This document shows positions 7,958 to 18,000 of a stretch of 36,071 bases of DNA, piece after piece. Below the pieces are notes generated by a model. The model was given only the letters and a program-made list of their open reading frames with translations. It made no database searches and was not told the origin of the DNA. Source of the stretch: SAR324 cluster bacterium (lineage in GTDB: Bacteria > SAR324 > NAC60-12). The position numbers and the translations under genes were made by a program. The stretch spans positions 1 through 36,071 of the forward strand of contig JADGAT010000052.1 in the NCBI GenBank assembly GCA_015231885.1, in the 5' to 3' direction. Numbering within the stretch: the stretch's first letter is position 1; each line of letters starts with the position of its first letter.

Positions 7958-8917
7958 ATGCTCGAATTTGTAACGTTCTCTCTGTTAAACAGCCTGGTCT
8001 ATGGAATGCTCCTTTTTTTGCTTTCCAGTGGATTGACGCTCATTTTCAGTATGATGGGGGTATTGAATTTTGCTCATGCCAGCTTCTACATGATTGGTGC
8101 GTACGTGGCTTACCAGGTAAGCACATGGGTTGGGTTTTGGCCTGCGCTGCTCATTGCGCCAGGCATCGTGGGGATTATTGGCGCCCTGGTAGAGCGTTAC
8201 GGGCTAAGAAAAGTCCATCAATACGGACAACTGGCAGAATTGCTGTTTACATTTGGGCTGGCTTTTATTATTGAAGAATTAGTGATCATGATCTGGGGGA
8301 GGGTTGGAGTTGATTATAAAATCCCCAGCTCTCTGGAGTTTACCCTGTTTGATTTGTTTGATACCAGTTTTCCTGCCTACAAAGCATTCATGCTGGTCAT
8401 CTCAGTTTCTATTTTTTTGGTATTATATTATGTGCTGGTGAGAACTCGGGTGGGCTTGATCATTCAAGCCGCATTGAGTCATCCTGAAATGGTGGGAGCC
8501 CTAGGACATGATGTTCCTAAAATGTTCATGCTCGTGTTTGGAGGAGGCAGTGCACTGGCAGGAGTTGCAGGAGTGATTGGGGGCAATGCGCTTATCACAG
8601 AACCTGCCATGGCAGCTCAACTGGGTACTATCGTTTTTGTGGTCATTGTTGTGGGAGGAATGGGATCGCTGACCGGTGCTTTAGTCGCTTCTTTGCTGAT
8701 CAGTTTTTTACAAACATTTGCCATTGGGTTTGATTATTCCCTGTATGACCTGGTGAACGCTATGGACACATGGCCTTTCCTCTCAGAAGCTGCAGGGCCA
8801 TGGAACGATTTGCTCCATGTCAAAGTGGCCCAAACAGGACCGGTGCTGCCCTATTTATTGTTAGTTTTGGTACTGGTTGTTCGCCCTAAAGGGCTGATGG
8901 GAGTACGGGAAACATGA
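7958..8917 (+). CDS. livH: ABC importer permease LivH family
   Basis: 319 aa, almost entirely hydrophobic, with about eight membrane helices. Seen: the N-terminal SGLTLIFSMMGVLNFAHASF signature of LivH permeases, ARG/LRK-rich cytoplasmic turns, VVIVVGGMGSLTGALVASLL (the conserved GGxGS loop that meets the ATPase), and the closing VVRPKGLMG. It forms half of the inner-membrane channel with LivM. It starts 7 bp after livK and its stop overlaps the livM start by 4 nt (ATGA), so translation is coupled. Length is slightly above the usual 290-300 aa because of a longer loop near residues 255-290 (around NAMDTWPFLSEAAGPWND). Confidence 0.9.
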   Translation: MLEFVTFSLLNSLVYGMLLFLLSSGLTLIFSMMGVLNFAHASFYMIGAYVAYQVSTWVGFWPALLIAPGIVGIIGALVERYGLRKVHQYGQLAELLFTFGLAFIIEELVIMIWGRVGVDYKIPSSLEFTLFDLFDTSFPAYKAFMLVISVSIFLVLYYVLVRTRVGLIIQAALSHPEMVGALGHDVPKMFMLVFGGGSALAGVAGVIGGNALITEPAMAAQLGTIVFVVIVVGGMGSLTGALVASLLISFLQTFAIGFDYSLYDLVNAMDTWPFLSEAAGPWNDLLHVKVAQTGPVLPYLLLVLVLVVRPKGLMGVRET

Positions 8918-10197
8918 GCTCAAGCATCCAAAACCCTGGACCTTCCAAAATTCCGTGCTATGGTATTTGGTGTGTTTTTGCACTCACCATTATGCTCTTG
9001 CCTTTCTTTTTTACTTCCCGGTTCTCTATTTCTTTATTCAGCCAAATTGGCATTTCCTGCGTCTTTGCCCTTTCCTATAATATGTTGCTGGGACAAGGTG
9101 GGATGCTTTCTTTTGGTCATGCCGTTTTTATGGGACTGGGAGGATTCATTGCGGTGCATGCATTGAATCTAATTTCTGAAAACACCCTCCCTGTCCCCTT
9201 AGAGTTGTTGCCCCTGATTGGCGGATTAGGAGGAGCTTTTTTTGGCAGTATTTTTGGGTACTTGTGCTGCCGGAGAGAAGGAACTCCATTTGCTTTGATA
9301 ACATTAGGCATTGTCGAATTATTTGCAAGCGGAGCACTGATGTTCCCCTCTTTTTTTGGAGGGGAAGAAGGCGTTTCTGGAAACCGCATGATCAAAAACA
9401 CACTAACTGGTTTTGATTTCGGTTCTGAAATAGAAGTGTACTTCCTCATTGGATCCTGGACTTTTCTCTGTGTGCTGTGCATGTACCTGCAAACCCAAAC
9501 GCCACTAGGGCGATTGGCAAATGCCGTCCGGGATAATCCCATCCGAGCTTCTTTCATTGGATACAACCCGTCTCATGTTCGCTTCCTGCAATTTGTCTTG
9601 TCTGGTTTTTTTGCGGGAACAGCCGGGGGACTGTTCATCATCCGATATGAAATCATCGCATATGATGCTTTAGGATTGGTTCCTTCTGGAAATGTACTGT
9701 TCATGACTTATATTGGGGGAGTGGGACACTTCATGGGCCCCATTTTAGGAGCAATCCTGATCAGTATTCTGCAGCTGGTTTTGATTCACTACACAGAAGC
9801 CTGGCAGCTTTATTTTGGGCTGTTGTTCATGGCCATGGTATTATGGGCCCCTGGAGGATTGTCATGGTTGTTGATCGTGCATCAACCCGTTTGGAAAGCT
9901 GGACTCATGAGCAAACTTCTTCCTTCTTATCTGCAGGCACTGGCAACAGGATTGATTTTCTTCCTGGGGCTGATCATTTTTATTGAAATCAATTACCACC
10001 TCTCTCTCAGTATTGAACCAGGTGCTCCATTGGAGTTGTTTGGGCTTGTTATGGATGGGCATTCTGTTGTCCCCTGGAGTACGGCCATTAGCTGTTTGAT
10101 CTTGGGATTGTGGCTCTTTCGCCATTCTGTCAAGATGGTTGCTGCCCAATGGGATGCAGTGATGGTAATCATAACCAAAAAAACATTGGAACGATGA
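8914..10197 (+). CDS. livM: ABC importer permease LivM family with C-terminal extension
   Basis: 427 aa; typical LivM proteins are roughly 300-350 aa. Seen: the LivM core with YNMLLGQGGMLSFGHAVFMG, RLANAVRDNPIRASFIGYN (coupling loop), FAGTAGGLF, and TYIGGVGHFMGPILGA, ending near WAPGGL (about residue 315). Beyond it lie about 110 further residues with two more predicted membrane helices (about 340-360 and 386-402) and a basic tail (IITKKTLER). It pairs with LivH to form the channel. It overlaps livH by 4 nt and is followed by livG after 1 nt. The extension could be an added anchoring or regulatory piece; I cannot assign it a role. Confidence 0.9.
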   Translation: MSSSIQNPGPSKIPCYGIWCVFALTIMLLPFFFTSRFSISLFSQIGISCVFALSYNMLLGQGGMLSFGHAVFMGLGGFIAVHALNLISENTLPVPLELLPLIGGLGGAFFGSIFGYLCCRREGTPFALITLGIVELFASGALMFPSFFGGEEGVSGNRMIKNTLTGFDFGSEIEVYFLIGSWTFLCVLCMYLQTQTPLGRLANAVRDNPIRASFIGYNPSHVRFLQFVLSGFFAGTAGGLFIIRYEIIAYDALGLVPSGNVLFMTYIGGVGHFMGPILGAILISILQLVLIHYTEAWQLYFGLLFMAMVLWAPGGLSWLLIVHQPVWKAGLMSKLLPSYLQALATGLIFFLGLIIFIEINYHLSLSIEPGAPLELFGLVMDGHSVVPWSTAISCLILGLWLFRHSVKMVAAQWDAVMVIITKKTLER

Positions 10198-10198
10198 A

Positions 10199-10957
10199 AT
10201 GCCGGCATTGACATTGAACAACTTGCACAAAAACTTTGGCAAAGCCAGGGTGATCCACGGATTGAACCTGACAGTCGAAAAAGGGGAACGCCACGCAATC
10301 ATAGGCCCCAATGGTGCTGGAAAATCAACTTTGTTTAATTTGATCAGCGGTTTGTATCCCGTCAGCACTGGCGATATCACAATGAATGGAAGAACGATCA
10401 GCAACCTGGATTCTCACCTCATTCATCGCCTTGGATTGTCCCGCAGCTTTCAAGTGACCAATATCTTCATGGGGATGAGTGTTTTTGAAAACATTCGTTG
10501 TGCTTTATTGTGGCCGGCAGGATTGGGATATTCTTTCTGGCATCTTTGTGGACGCTTGAAAGGAGTCAATGCAAAAGCAGAAGCAATTATCGAAACAATC
10601 AATATGATGGAACGCCGAGATGTTCTTGCCGACGTTCTTTCCTATTCGGAACAGCGGACTTTAGAATTGGGAGTGACCATTGCCAGCAATCCTGATATCA
10701 TTTTACTGGACGAACCCACGGCAGGAATGAGCCATTCCGAAACAGAACAGGCCGTGGCCTTGATACGAAAAGTGACCGAAGGCAAAACGCTATTGATTGT
10801 AGAGCATGACATGAGTGTTGTATTTGATTTAGCCGATCGAATATCGGTTTTAGTGTATGGGAACATTATTGCGACCGATTCGCCGGAAAAAATACGTAAT
10901 AATCCAGCAGTTCAAGCAGCCTACTTAGGCAGCTCCATAAAAACGACGACATGCTAA
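10199..10957 (+). CDS. livG: ABC importer ATP-binding protein LivG
   Basis: 252 aa cytoplasmic ATPase. Seen: Walker A GPNGAGKST at 36-44, a Q-loop in the region following FQVTNIF, the signature segment written LSYSEQRTLEL (a variant of the LSGGQ helix), Walker B ILLDEPTAGMS, and the switch His in VEHDMSVVF. The C-terminal AYLGSS resembles the AYLG ending found in LivG proteins. It starts 1 nt after the livM stop and overlaps livF by 7 nt. With LivF it forms the nucleotide-binding pair that drives solute uptake. All catalytic residues are present, so it should be the competent ATPase of the pair even if LivF is weakened. Confidence 0.9.
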   Translation: MPALTLNNLHKNFGKARVIHGLNLTVEKGERHAIIGPNGAGKSTLFNLISGLYPVSTGDITMNGRTISNLDSHLIHRLGLSRSFQVTNIFMGMSVFENIRCALLWPAGLGYSFWHLCGRLKGVNAKAEAIIETINMMERRDVLADVLSYSEQRTLELGVTIASNPDIILLDEPTAGMSHSETEQAVALIRKVTEGKTLLIVEHDMSVVFDLADRISVLVYGNIIATDSPEKIRNNPAVQAAYLGSSIKTTTC

Positions 10958-11646
10958 AAATTCAAAATCTGCACACCTTTTATGGCAACAGTCACATTCT
11001 GCAAGGAGTTGATCTTTTCATTAAAAAAGGTGAGATTGTGAGCCTGCTTGGCCGCAATGGAGTGGGTCGCTCCACACTCTGTAAATCGATCATGGGACTG
11101 GTGCGTGCTACGGGTTCTATCTACTACAATGGCACAGAAATCATCGGGTTGCCCAGCCATCAGATTGCACACCAGGGAATTGGTTATGTTCCAGAAGATC
11201 GTTCCATTTTTCCGGGTTTGACCGTCCTGCAGAATTTAGAGCTGGGCATGAAAAATGTAAAAAAAACAGGAAGGTGGGGTCTGGATGACATGTTTCGCCT
11301 GTTTCCTCAACTTGAAGAACGAAAAAATCTGCAAGGAGAATTGCTGTCCGGAGGAGAGCAGCAGATGCTGGCGATGTGCCGGACTTTGATGGGAAATCCC
11401 GATTTGATGATGATTGATGAACCTACCGAAGGCCTGGCACCCAGATTAGTACAGGAAATTGGCGACTTTCTACAGGAAATTGCCGGACATGGTATTTCAA
11501 CATTGCTCGTAGAACAAAAACTCTCAATCACACTCAATATTTCTCAACGTCTCTATATCATGGGGCATGGAAAAATTGTGTTTGAGGGAACCCCTCAAAA
11601 CCTGGAGGATTATCCTCGAATTCGCCAGGAATGGCTCGAGGTATAA
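10951..11646 (+). CDS. livF: ABC importer ATP-binding protein LivF with Walker A Lys->Arg
   Basis: 231 aa. Seen: Walker A GRNGVGRST at 34-42, in which the phosphate-binding Lys is Arg40; signature LSGGEQQMLAM; Walker B LMMIDEPTEGLAP; and a switch region LLVEQKLSITL, where the usual His is Lys-like as in many LivF proteins (VEQ). Length and order are normal for LivF. It is the last gene of the livKHMGF cassette, overlapping livG by 7 nt. The Arg is encoded by CGC within otherwise intact coding sequence. From memory, a subset of LivF homologues carries GVGRST, so this may be a clade trait rather than damage. The family role is ATP binding and hydrolysis in the heteromeric importer. Confidence 0.9.
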   Translation: MLKIQNLHTFYGNSHILQGVDLFIKKGEIVSLLGRNGVGRSTLCKSIMGLVRATGSIYYNGTEIIGLPSHQIAHQGIGYVPEDRSIFPGLTVLQNLELGMKNVKKTGRWGLDDMFRLFPQLEERKNLQGELLSGGEQQMLAMCRTLMGNPDLMMIDEPTEGLAPRLVQEIGDFLQEIAGHGISTLLVEQKLSITLNISQRLYIMGHGKIVFEGTPQNLEDYPRIRQEWLEV

Positions 11647-11728
11647 CTTAAAGTTGTATTATACCATACTTTTTTGCTATGGTGATTATAGAGGAACTAC
11701 TTGTTTGTTTTAACAAAGAAAAAAGTCC

Positions 11729-12178
11729 ATGGAACAGACCTTATCAATTTTAACTATTGAAGACGAACCTTTGATCAGGCAGGGAATCGTAAACTATCTG
11801 GAAGATCAAGGCTATACCGTCCTGGAAGCAGGAGACGGCCAGGAAGGATTGGAAGTTTTTCGCCGTGACAAACCAGATATTTTGCTGGTTGATTTGCAGA
11901 TGCCCGTAATAGACGGTTTTGAGGTTCTTGATGTGGTCCAGCAAGAATCTCCCGAAACACCCGTTATTGTAATCTCAGGGGTTGGGATCCTTCAACAGGC
12001 AGCACATGCCGTTGAATTAGGTGCCTGGGATTTTATAACAAAACCCATTGAAGACATGTTCATTGTGAAGCATGCCATTCAAAAATCATGGGAACGTGCC
12101 ATGCTGGTTCAAGAAAATAAAAAATACCGGGAAAAAAGAAAACGACACACGGAAGAGATTCATGAACAGAAGTCCTGA
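11729..12178 (+). CDS. Single-domain response regulator (receiver only)
   Basis: 149 aa. Seen: a CheY-like receiver with acidic pair E11-D12, phosphoacceptor Asp55 in LLVDLQMP, Ser83 in VISG, and Lys105 in FITKP. A charged, probably coiled tail (about 115-149, KSWERAMLVQENKKYREKRK) follows. No DNA-binding or enzymatic output domain is present. It is clearly paralogous to the receiver at the start of the next gene, including the tail motif KSWER..LxQEN. The coding region overlaps the next gene by 17 nt. The GAWDFITKP motif is frequent in NtrC-type and hybrid-kinase receivers. It is probably a phosphorelay intermediate or partner of the downstream kinase; that link is inferred from adjacency. 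Confidence 0.88.
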   Translation: MEQTLSILTIEDEPLIRQGIVNYLEDQGYTVLEAGDGQEGLEVFRRDKPDILLVDLQMPVIDGFEVLDVVQQESPETPVIVISGVGILQQAAHAVELGAWDFITKPIEDMFIVKHAIQKSWERAMLVQENKKYREKRKRHTEEIHEQKS

Positions 12179-14507
12179 ATCATCTATCACGATCTTGATC
12201 ATCGAAGATGAGATGATGATTCGCACAACCACAGCTGCTTACCTGGAAGATAATGGATTTTCAATACTCGAAGCTGCCAACGGCAGAGAGGGACTGGAAA
12301 AGTTTCGCCGCCATAAGCCTGATTTTGTTTTGGTGGATTTGCGTATGCCGGAGCTAGATGGCTTTGATGTACTGAAGGCTGTTACCAAAGAATCTCCCGA
12401 AACCCCAATCGTCGTCGTATCCGGTACCGGGACCATTGATGATGTCATTGAGGCCATTCGCTTGGGAGCTTGGGATTTTATCACTAAGCCTATCCATGAT
12501 ATGTCGATTGTTGAGCATACCATTACAAAAAGTTGGGAGCGATCTCTGCTGCTGCAGGAAAATCGGCAGTATCGAGAATATCTGGAAGACGAGGTTTACA
12601 AACGAACAAGGGAAGTCAAAGAATCTGAAGCAAAATTTCGTTCCATTGTGCAAACTGCCGCAGAAGGTATCATTTTGATTGATGGAGACGGCTCTATTAT
12701 TTCCTGGAATCAAGGAGCAGCAAAAACATTTGGGTACACTGAAAAAGAAATCATTGGGCAATCGGTAGAAAAACTCATACCCGAGCGTTATCGAGGAGGA
12801 CACACTCATGCCCTCCAATATCTTCAAAGTATAGGAATCAATAATCATACGGGAAAAAACCTGGAGCTTCGCGGGCTGCATAAAGAAGGTCATGAACTTC
12901 CATTGGAATTGTCGCTGGTTTCCTGGGAAGCCAGCGATACTAATTTCTTTTGTGGAATTGTACGTGATATTACAGAACGCAAAAAGGCAGAAGAAGAAAA
13001 ATCCAGACTCGTAGCAGCAGTGGATCAGGCTACCGAAGTTATTGTTATTACAGACAAAGATGGGCTGATTCAGTATGTCAATCCGGCCTTTGAACGAATT
13101 ACAGGATATTCCTACCAGGAGGCCGTAGGACAAAATCCACGCATCCTGCAAAGCAACAAGCACGATCCAGAGTTTTATAAAAGTTTATGGGATACTATTT
13201 CGAAAGGACAAGTCTGGCAAGGGCATATTATCAATAAAAGAAAAAATGGAACTTTTTTTGAAGAAGAAATGACGATTTCTCCTATCCGAGATGAAACTGG
13301 CACCATTTTCAGCTATGTTGCCGTTAAGTATGACGTGACTCACGAAATACAGATGGAAAAACAATTGCGGCAGGCTCAAAAAATGGAAGCCATTGGGACA
13401 CTGGCTGGAGGGATTGCCCATGATTTCAATAATATTCTGTTTGCCATGCTGGGTTATATTGAAATCCTCAAAGACATGGCCCCCAAAGACAGTCCGATGC
13501 TGGATTATCTGCTGCAGATTCGTAAAGCTGGTGTCAGAGCGAAAGACCTCGTTCGGCAAATTCTTACTTTCAGCAGGCAGGGAGAGCAATCGCTGCAACG
13601 TGTCATTGCTGCTCCTGTTGTGAAAGAATCCCTAAAACTCCTACGCTCCAGTTTGCCAACCACCATTGATATTCAAGAAAATATTTTCTCGCCAATGACT
13701 CAAATCATGGCAACACCTACACAAATCCAGCAAATTTTCATGAATCTCTGCACCAATGCTGGGTATGTGATGCGTAAGGGAGGTACTTTGACTGTAGAGC
13801 TTGTCGAAGTTGAACTTGATGCCGATTTTGCAGCACTGCATGACCTGAAAAAAGGACGGTTTCTCAAGTTAAGCATTTCCGATACAGGGGATGGTATTCC
13901 GCCTGAAATCCAGGACCGTATCTTTGAGCCATTTTTCACAACCAAACCCCAAGGAGAAGGAACCGGCATGGGGCTGGCCATGGTACATGGGATTGTCAAA
14001 AATCTCGGAGGAACCATTACAGTGAGTAGCACTTTTCATCAAGGCACCACATTTGATCTCTATTTCCCCGCAATTATGAATCCTAAGAAAATTCCGGCAC
14101 TCACCGAATCAAATTTCTTACCACAAGGAAAAGAACATATTTTGCTGGTGGATGATGACGAGATGGTGATCAAAGTCGAAAAAGTACTGCTGGAAGATCT
14201 GGGCTACCAAGTCACTACAGCCACTAATGGTCCAGAGGCCTTAGAAATTTTTCATAACACATCGGTCCCATTTGACTTGGTGCTCACTGATTTAACGATG
14301 CCTAAAATGACAGGGGAACAGCTGGCACAAGAACTCACAGCTATTTTTCCTCAGCTTCCTGTTTTGCTGACAACCGGATTCAATGAGGGGCTGAATGAAG
14401 CAAGCTTTAAAAAAGCAGGAATTCGAGCTTTATTGGCCAAGCCGATTGAGCAGAAGAAATTAGCTGATACGCTTCATGCGATATTTCATTCTCCTGACAA
14501 TAATTAG
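12162..14507 (+). CDS. Hybrid histidine kinase: REC-PAS-PAS-HisKA-HATPase-REC
   Basis: 781 aa from ATG 12162, chosen because GGAAGAG lies 5 nt upstream; an upstream in-frame extension to 12072 would run deep into the previous gene. Seen: receiver with Asp59 and Lys109; coiled linker ([12 protein letters not shown]); PAS 1 from about 158 ([16 protein letters not shown]); PAS 2 from about 280 ([20 protein letters not shown]); HisKA with phospho-His420 in [12 protein letters not shown]; HATPase with N-box variant [24 protein letters not shown] and GTGMGLAMV; and a C-terminal receiver with Asp710 in VLTDLTMP. The HATPase N-box lacks the usual second Asn-rich pattern but is close to family members. 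No membrane helices, so it is a cytoplasmic sensor. Its input signal is unknown, and no DNA-binding output is encoded nearby. Confidence 0.93.
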   Translation: MNRSPESSITILIIEDEMMIRTTTAAYLEDNGFSILEAANGREGLEKFRRHKPDFVLVDLRMPELDGFDVLKAVTKESPETPIVVVSGTGTIDDVIEAIRLGAWDFITKPIHDMSIVEHTITKSWERSLLLQENRQYREYLEDEVYKRTREVKESEAKFRSIVQTAAEGIILIDGDGSIISWNQGAAKTFGYTEKEIIGQSVEKLIPERYRGGHTHALQYLQSIGINNHTGKNLELRGLHKEGHELPLELSLVSWEASDTNFFCGIVRDITERKKAEEEKSRLVAAVDQATEVIVITDKDGLIQYVNPAFERITGYSYQEAVGQNPRILQSNKHDPEFYKSLWDTISKGQVWQGHIINKRKNGTFFEEEMTISPIRDETGTIFSYVAVKYDVTHEIQMEKQLRQAQKMEAIGTLAGGIAHDFNNILFAMLGYIEILKDMAPKDSPMLDYLLQIRKAGVRAKDLVRQILTFSRQGEQSLQRVIAAPVVKESLKLLRSSLPTTIDIQENIFSPMTQIMATPTQIQQIFMNLCTNAGYVMRKGGTLTVELVEVELDADFAALHDLKKGRFLKLSISDTGDGIPPEIQDRIFEPFFTTKPQGEGTGMGLAMVHGIVKNLGGTITVSSTFHQGTTFDLYFPAIMNPKKIPALTESNFLPQGKEHILLVDDDEMVIKVEKVLLEDLGYQVTTATNGPEALEIFHNTSVPFDLVLTDLTMPKMTGEQLAQELTAIFPQLPVLLTTGFNEGLNEASFKKAGIRALLAKPIEQKKLADTLHAIFHSPDNN

Positions 14508-14531
14508 ATCCCTACCATTAACTGAGGAAGT

Positions 14532-14858
14532 ATGATGTCAAATCCAAATTTTGAATTCCAGCTGAGCGAATCCGGAAAATCGGGACTGCTGACCTGCAGA
14601 AGAGAACTCAATGTTCAGTATGCCGCAGAATTGAAAAGCACATTAGTCGATGCACTGAGTCAGGTAGAGCAATTGGTATTGAACCTGGAACAGGTGACCG
14701 AGATTGACCTTAGCGGTATTCAGCTGCTGTATTCGGTATTTCAAACCGCGCAAGAGGAAAATAAACAGGTTAAGTTGACAGGAAATTGCCCTGTGGGGGT
14801 TAAACATGCTATAGAAGATTCTGGATACACAAATTATTCATGGTTGAATTTTGGGTAG
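14532..14858 (+). CDS. STAS-domain protein (anti-sigma-factor-antagonist-like)
   Basis: 108 aa, a single STAS domain. Seen: the strand-helix pattern LTCRRELNVQYAAELKSTL, then EIDLSGIQLLYS with Ser61 at the position phosphorylated in SpoIIAA-type proteins, and KLTGNCPVGVKHAIEDSG. The first two codons are both ATG (14532 and 14535); GAGGAAG lies just upstream and suits the second. It follows the hybrid kinase by 24 bp on the same strand and precedes the chemoreceptor by 235 bp. STAS proteins of this size act by binding a serine kinase or another partner; some occur in chemotaxis or biofilm signalling loci. No anti-sigma kinase is in the window, so its partner is unknown. Confidence 0.85.
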   Translation: MMSNPNFEFQLSESGKSGLLTCRRELNVQYAAELKSTLVDALSQVEQLVLNLEQVTEIDLSGIQLLYSVFQTAQEENKQVKLTGNCPVGVKHAIEDSGYTNYSWLNFG

Positions 14859-14899
14859 TTCATCTATATATATTATATGAATCCAGAGTTGAAAACGAT

Positions 14900-14972
14900 G
14901 TCATTACGGGCTCGACCCGGAATCCAAAAAAAATCCCGGATTTTCTGGATGCCGAATCAAGTCCGGCATGAT
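14900..14972. repeat. Dispersed palindromic repeat of the GTCATnnCGGG...ATGAC type
   Basis: Left arm 14900-14926 (GTCATTACGGGCTCGACCCG and on) and right arm 14946-14972 are inverted, with 19 of 27 positions complementary. In the middle is a perfect small palindrome, AAAATCCCGGATTTT. This design matches a well-known class of intergenic palindromic repeats in proteobacteria. It lies between the STAS gene and the chemoreceptor and could fold in RNA. The short ORF across it is a translation of the repeat, not a gene. Confidence 0.7.
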
Positions 14973-15093
14973 AAATCACTTTTTGTAAAGCATTGTTTGT
15001 ATAAAATAAATTTTAACACCGGATTTGTATATATATTATTCAGGTACATGCGTGTTCGCGTAAATTGAAAAATGTGAAAGAAGGAGCTGGATT

Positions 15094-18000
15094 ATGCTTG
15101 GTTTGCAAAATATTAAAATGAAACCTAAACTGATTGCGGTTTTGGCACTGGTAGGTCTGTTGCCGCTCGTACTTGTCGGATGGTGGAGCAGTAATTTATC
15201 CAAAGAAGCCCTTGAAAAACAAGCTTTTAACCAACTGGAATCGGTCAGAGAAATCAAAAGAGCGCAAATCGAAAAATTCTTTGGAGAGCGCCAGGGAGAT
15301 ATGGGAGTGCTCGTGCACACTGTCAATACCTTGCGTTCCGAAGCCATCAACAAGCTTATTGCTGTGCGAGATATTAAAAGGACGGCAGTAGCACGTTACT
15401 TTCGGGACATCAAGAATCAGGTACTCACGTTTTCAGAAGACAAAATGATTATTGATGCCATGGTTCAATTTCGACAGGCATTCCCTCAGTTCAAAGCAAA
15501 TAATCCAATATCTGCTCAAGAAAAAAAACAGTTGCTGACTTATTACTCCGGAGAATTCAGTACCGAATACCGGAAACAAAATGATGGCAAATCACCTGCT
15601 GCTGATAATTTTTTTCGTCAACTGGATGAAGACTCCCTTGCCCTGCAGTATCATTACATCCGGGCAAATCAAAACCCGCTGGGATCAAAACATCTCCTCG
15701 ACCATCCAGGAGATTCTTCTGAATATAGCCAACTGCACAGCCAGTACCATCCTATCATCCGGGATTATCTGGAAAAATTTGAGTATTACGATATCTTTTT
15801 GGTAGACCCTGAAACCGGAGATATTGTCTACTCCGTTTTCAAAGAGTTGGATTACAGCACCTCTTTAATCAATGGTCCCTATGCGAAAACAAATTTTGGG
15901 GAAGTCTTTCGTAAAGCAAACGCCGCAAATAACCGAGATGCGGTGATGCTTAGCGATTATGCTCAATACACCCCGTCGTATGAAGCACCTGCCGGTTTTA
16001 TTGCATCTCCCATTTTTGATGGAAATGACAAAATTGGGGTATTGATCTTTCAAATGCCCATTGACCGTCTCAACTCTATCATGGCCGAACGCACAGGTCT
16101 TGGGAAAACAGGAGAAACTTACCTGGTCGGGTCAGACTTTCTGATGCGTTCCGACTCTTTTTTAGATCCTAAATTTCATAGTGTTTCAGCGTCCTTCCGA
16201 GATCCTGTGAAAGGTAAAGCTGAGACAGAAGCATCAAAATCCGCAATATCAGGCAATACTGGCGAAGATGTGATTATCGACTATAACGGCAAGCCTGTCC
16301 TTTCAGCCTGGACTTCTCTAAAAATAGGGGAAGCCACCTGGGGTTTGTTAGCAGAAATTGATGTAGCAGAAGCATTCAGCCCAGTCGATCATGAAGGAAA
16401 AGAGTTTTATGCTAACTACGTCAATGCTTACGGCTACTACGATCTGTTTTTGATCAATCCGGATGGCTATGTATTTTATACGGTTACCAAGGAAGCGGAT
16501 TATCAAACCAACATGGTCAAGGGAAAGTACAGCAGTTCCAACTTAGGGAATCTGACCCGGCAGGTGCTGTCTTCCAAACAGTATGGGATGGTTGATTTTG
16601 CACCTTATGCTCCCAGCAATGGGGAACCGGGGGCATTCATTGCCCAACCTGTTGTTCATGGGGGCGAAGTCGAATTAATCATTGCGCTGCAGCTTTCCCT
16701 GGAAGCCATCAACCAGATTATGCAGCAGCGTGAAGGGATGGGGAAAACCGGAGAAACTTATCTGGTCGGACCCGACAAGCTAATGCGTTCTGATTCTTTT
16801 TTAGATCCAGAAGGACATTCGGTGAAGGCTTCTTTTGCCGGAAACGTTGCCAATAATGGAGTGGATACAGTAGCCGTCCGGGAAGCCTTTGCCGGAAAAA
16901 CGGATGCAAAAGTCATTATGGATTATAATGGCAATCCGGTATTGTCTGCCTACACTCCTGTGTCTCTGGGCAGTGTGGTCTGGACCCTGATTGCTGAAAT
17001 TGATGAAGCTGAAGTGCTGATTCCTGTGGAATCCCTGATTCAATCCATTGGCATGGTCGGTGTGGTCATTGCGGTTGTCGTCATATTGATTGCCATTGTG
17101 CTGGCAATCAGTATTTCGGGTCCTCTTTCCAAAGGAGTTTTCCTGGCCCAAGCGGTTTCTAAAGGCAATCTGGCAGCACAGATTGATGTGAAACAAAGAG
17201 ACGAAATAGGTATTTTAGCAGAAGCCTTGAGGGAGATGGTGTTGCGTTTGCGTGAAATTGTTGGAGAAATCCAAAGTTCGGCAGACAATGTTTCCTCTGG
17301 CAGTCAGCAGCTCAGTTCCACTTCTCAGCAAATGTCACAAGGGGCAACAGAGCAGGCAGCTTCTGTTGAAGAAACATCAGCTTCCATGGAACAAATGAAC
17401 TCGAACATTCAACAAAATGCAGACAATGCCCAGCAGACAGAGAAAATTTCTCTGAAAGCCGCAAAAGATGCTAGAGAGAGTGGAGAAGCTGTTGTCAAAA
17501 CAGTCACTGCGATGAAGGAAATTGCCGGCAAGATTGCCATCATTGAAGAAATTGCGCGGCAAACCAATCTGTTAGCTCTCAATGCTGCGATTGAGGCCGC
17601 ACGAGCAGGAGAACATGGCAAAGGATTTGCCGTAGTTGCTTCTGAGGTGCGCAAATTGGCAGAGCGCAGCCAAACAGCGGCAGGAGAAATTACGAAACTC
17701 TCTACCAGCAGCGTGGAAGTGGCCGAAATGGCAGGAAACATGTTGGAGCAACTCGTGCCGGACATTCAAAAAACGGCAGAGTTGGTGCAGGAAATCAGTG
17801 CGGCCAGTAATGAACAAAATACAGGAGCTTCGCAGATCAACCAGGCACTGCAGCAGCTTGATCAAGTTATTCAGCAAAATGCCGGTGCCTCTGAAGAAAT
17901 GTCGGCTACTGCCGAACAGCTCTTTGCCCAGGCACAACAGCTGCAGGATATTATCGGATTTTTTAATGTGGGAGGAGGCTCTCTACCCTCCGTCATCAAA

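Noticed and set aside
11663..11683. Small hairpin ACCATA/TATGGT after livF as terminator
   Set aside because: Only a 6-bp AT-rich stem, with the T-run inside the loop rather than after the stem.
12072..12161. Longer start for the hybrid kinase
   Set aside because: The extension lies inside the previous response-regulator gene and lacks domain similarity; ATG 12162 has a good Shine-Dalgarno sequence.
12354..13163. 269-aa minus-strand ORF
   Set aside because: Antisense to the receiver and PAS domains of the hybrid kinase; Cys/Phe-rich composition typical of shadow frames.
14877..15068. 63-aa ORF after the STAS gene
   Set aside because: Most of it translates the palindromic repeat at 14900-14972; SLRARPGIQ/NQVRHDK-like peptides are typical false ORFs of this repeat class.
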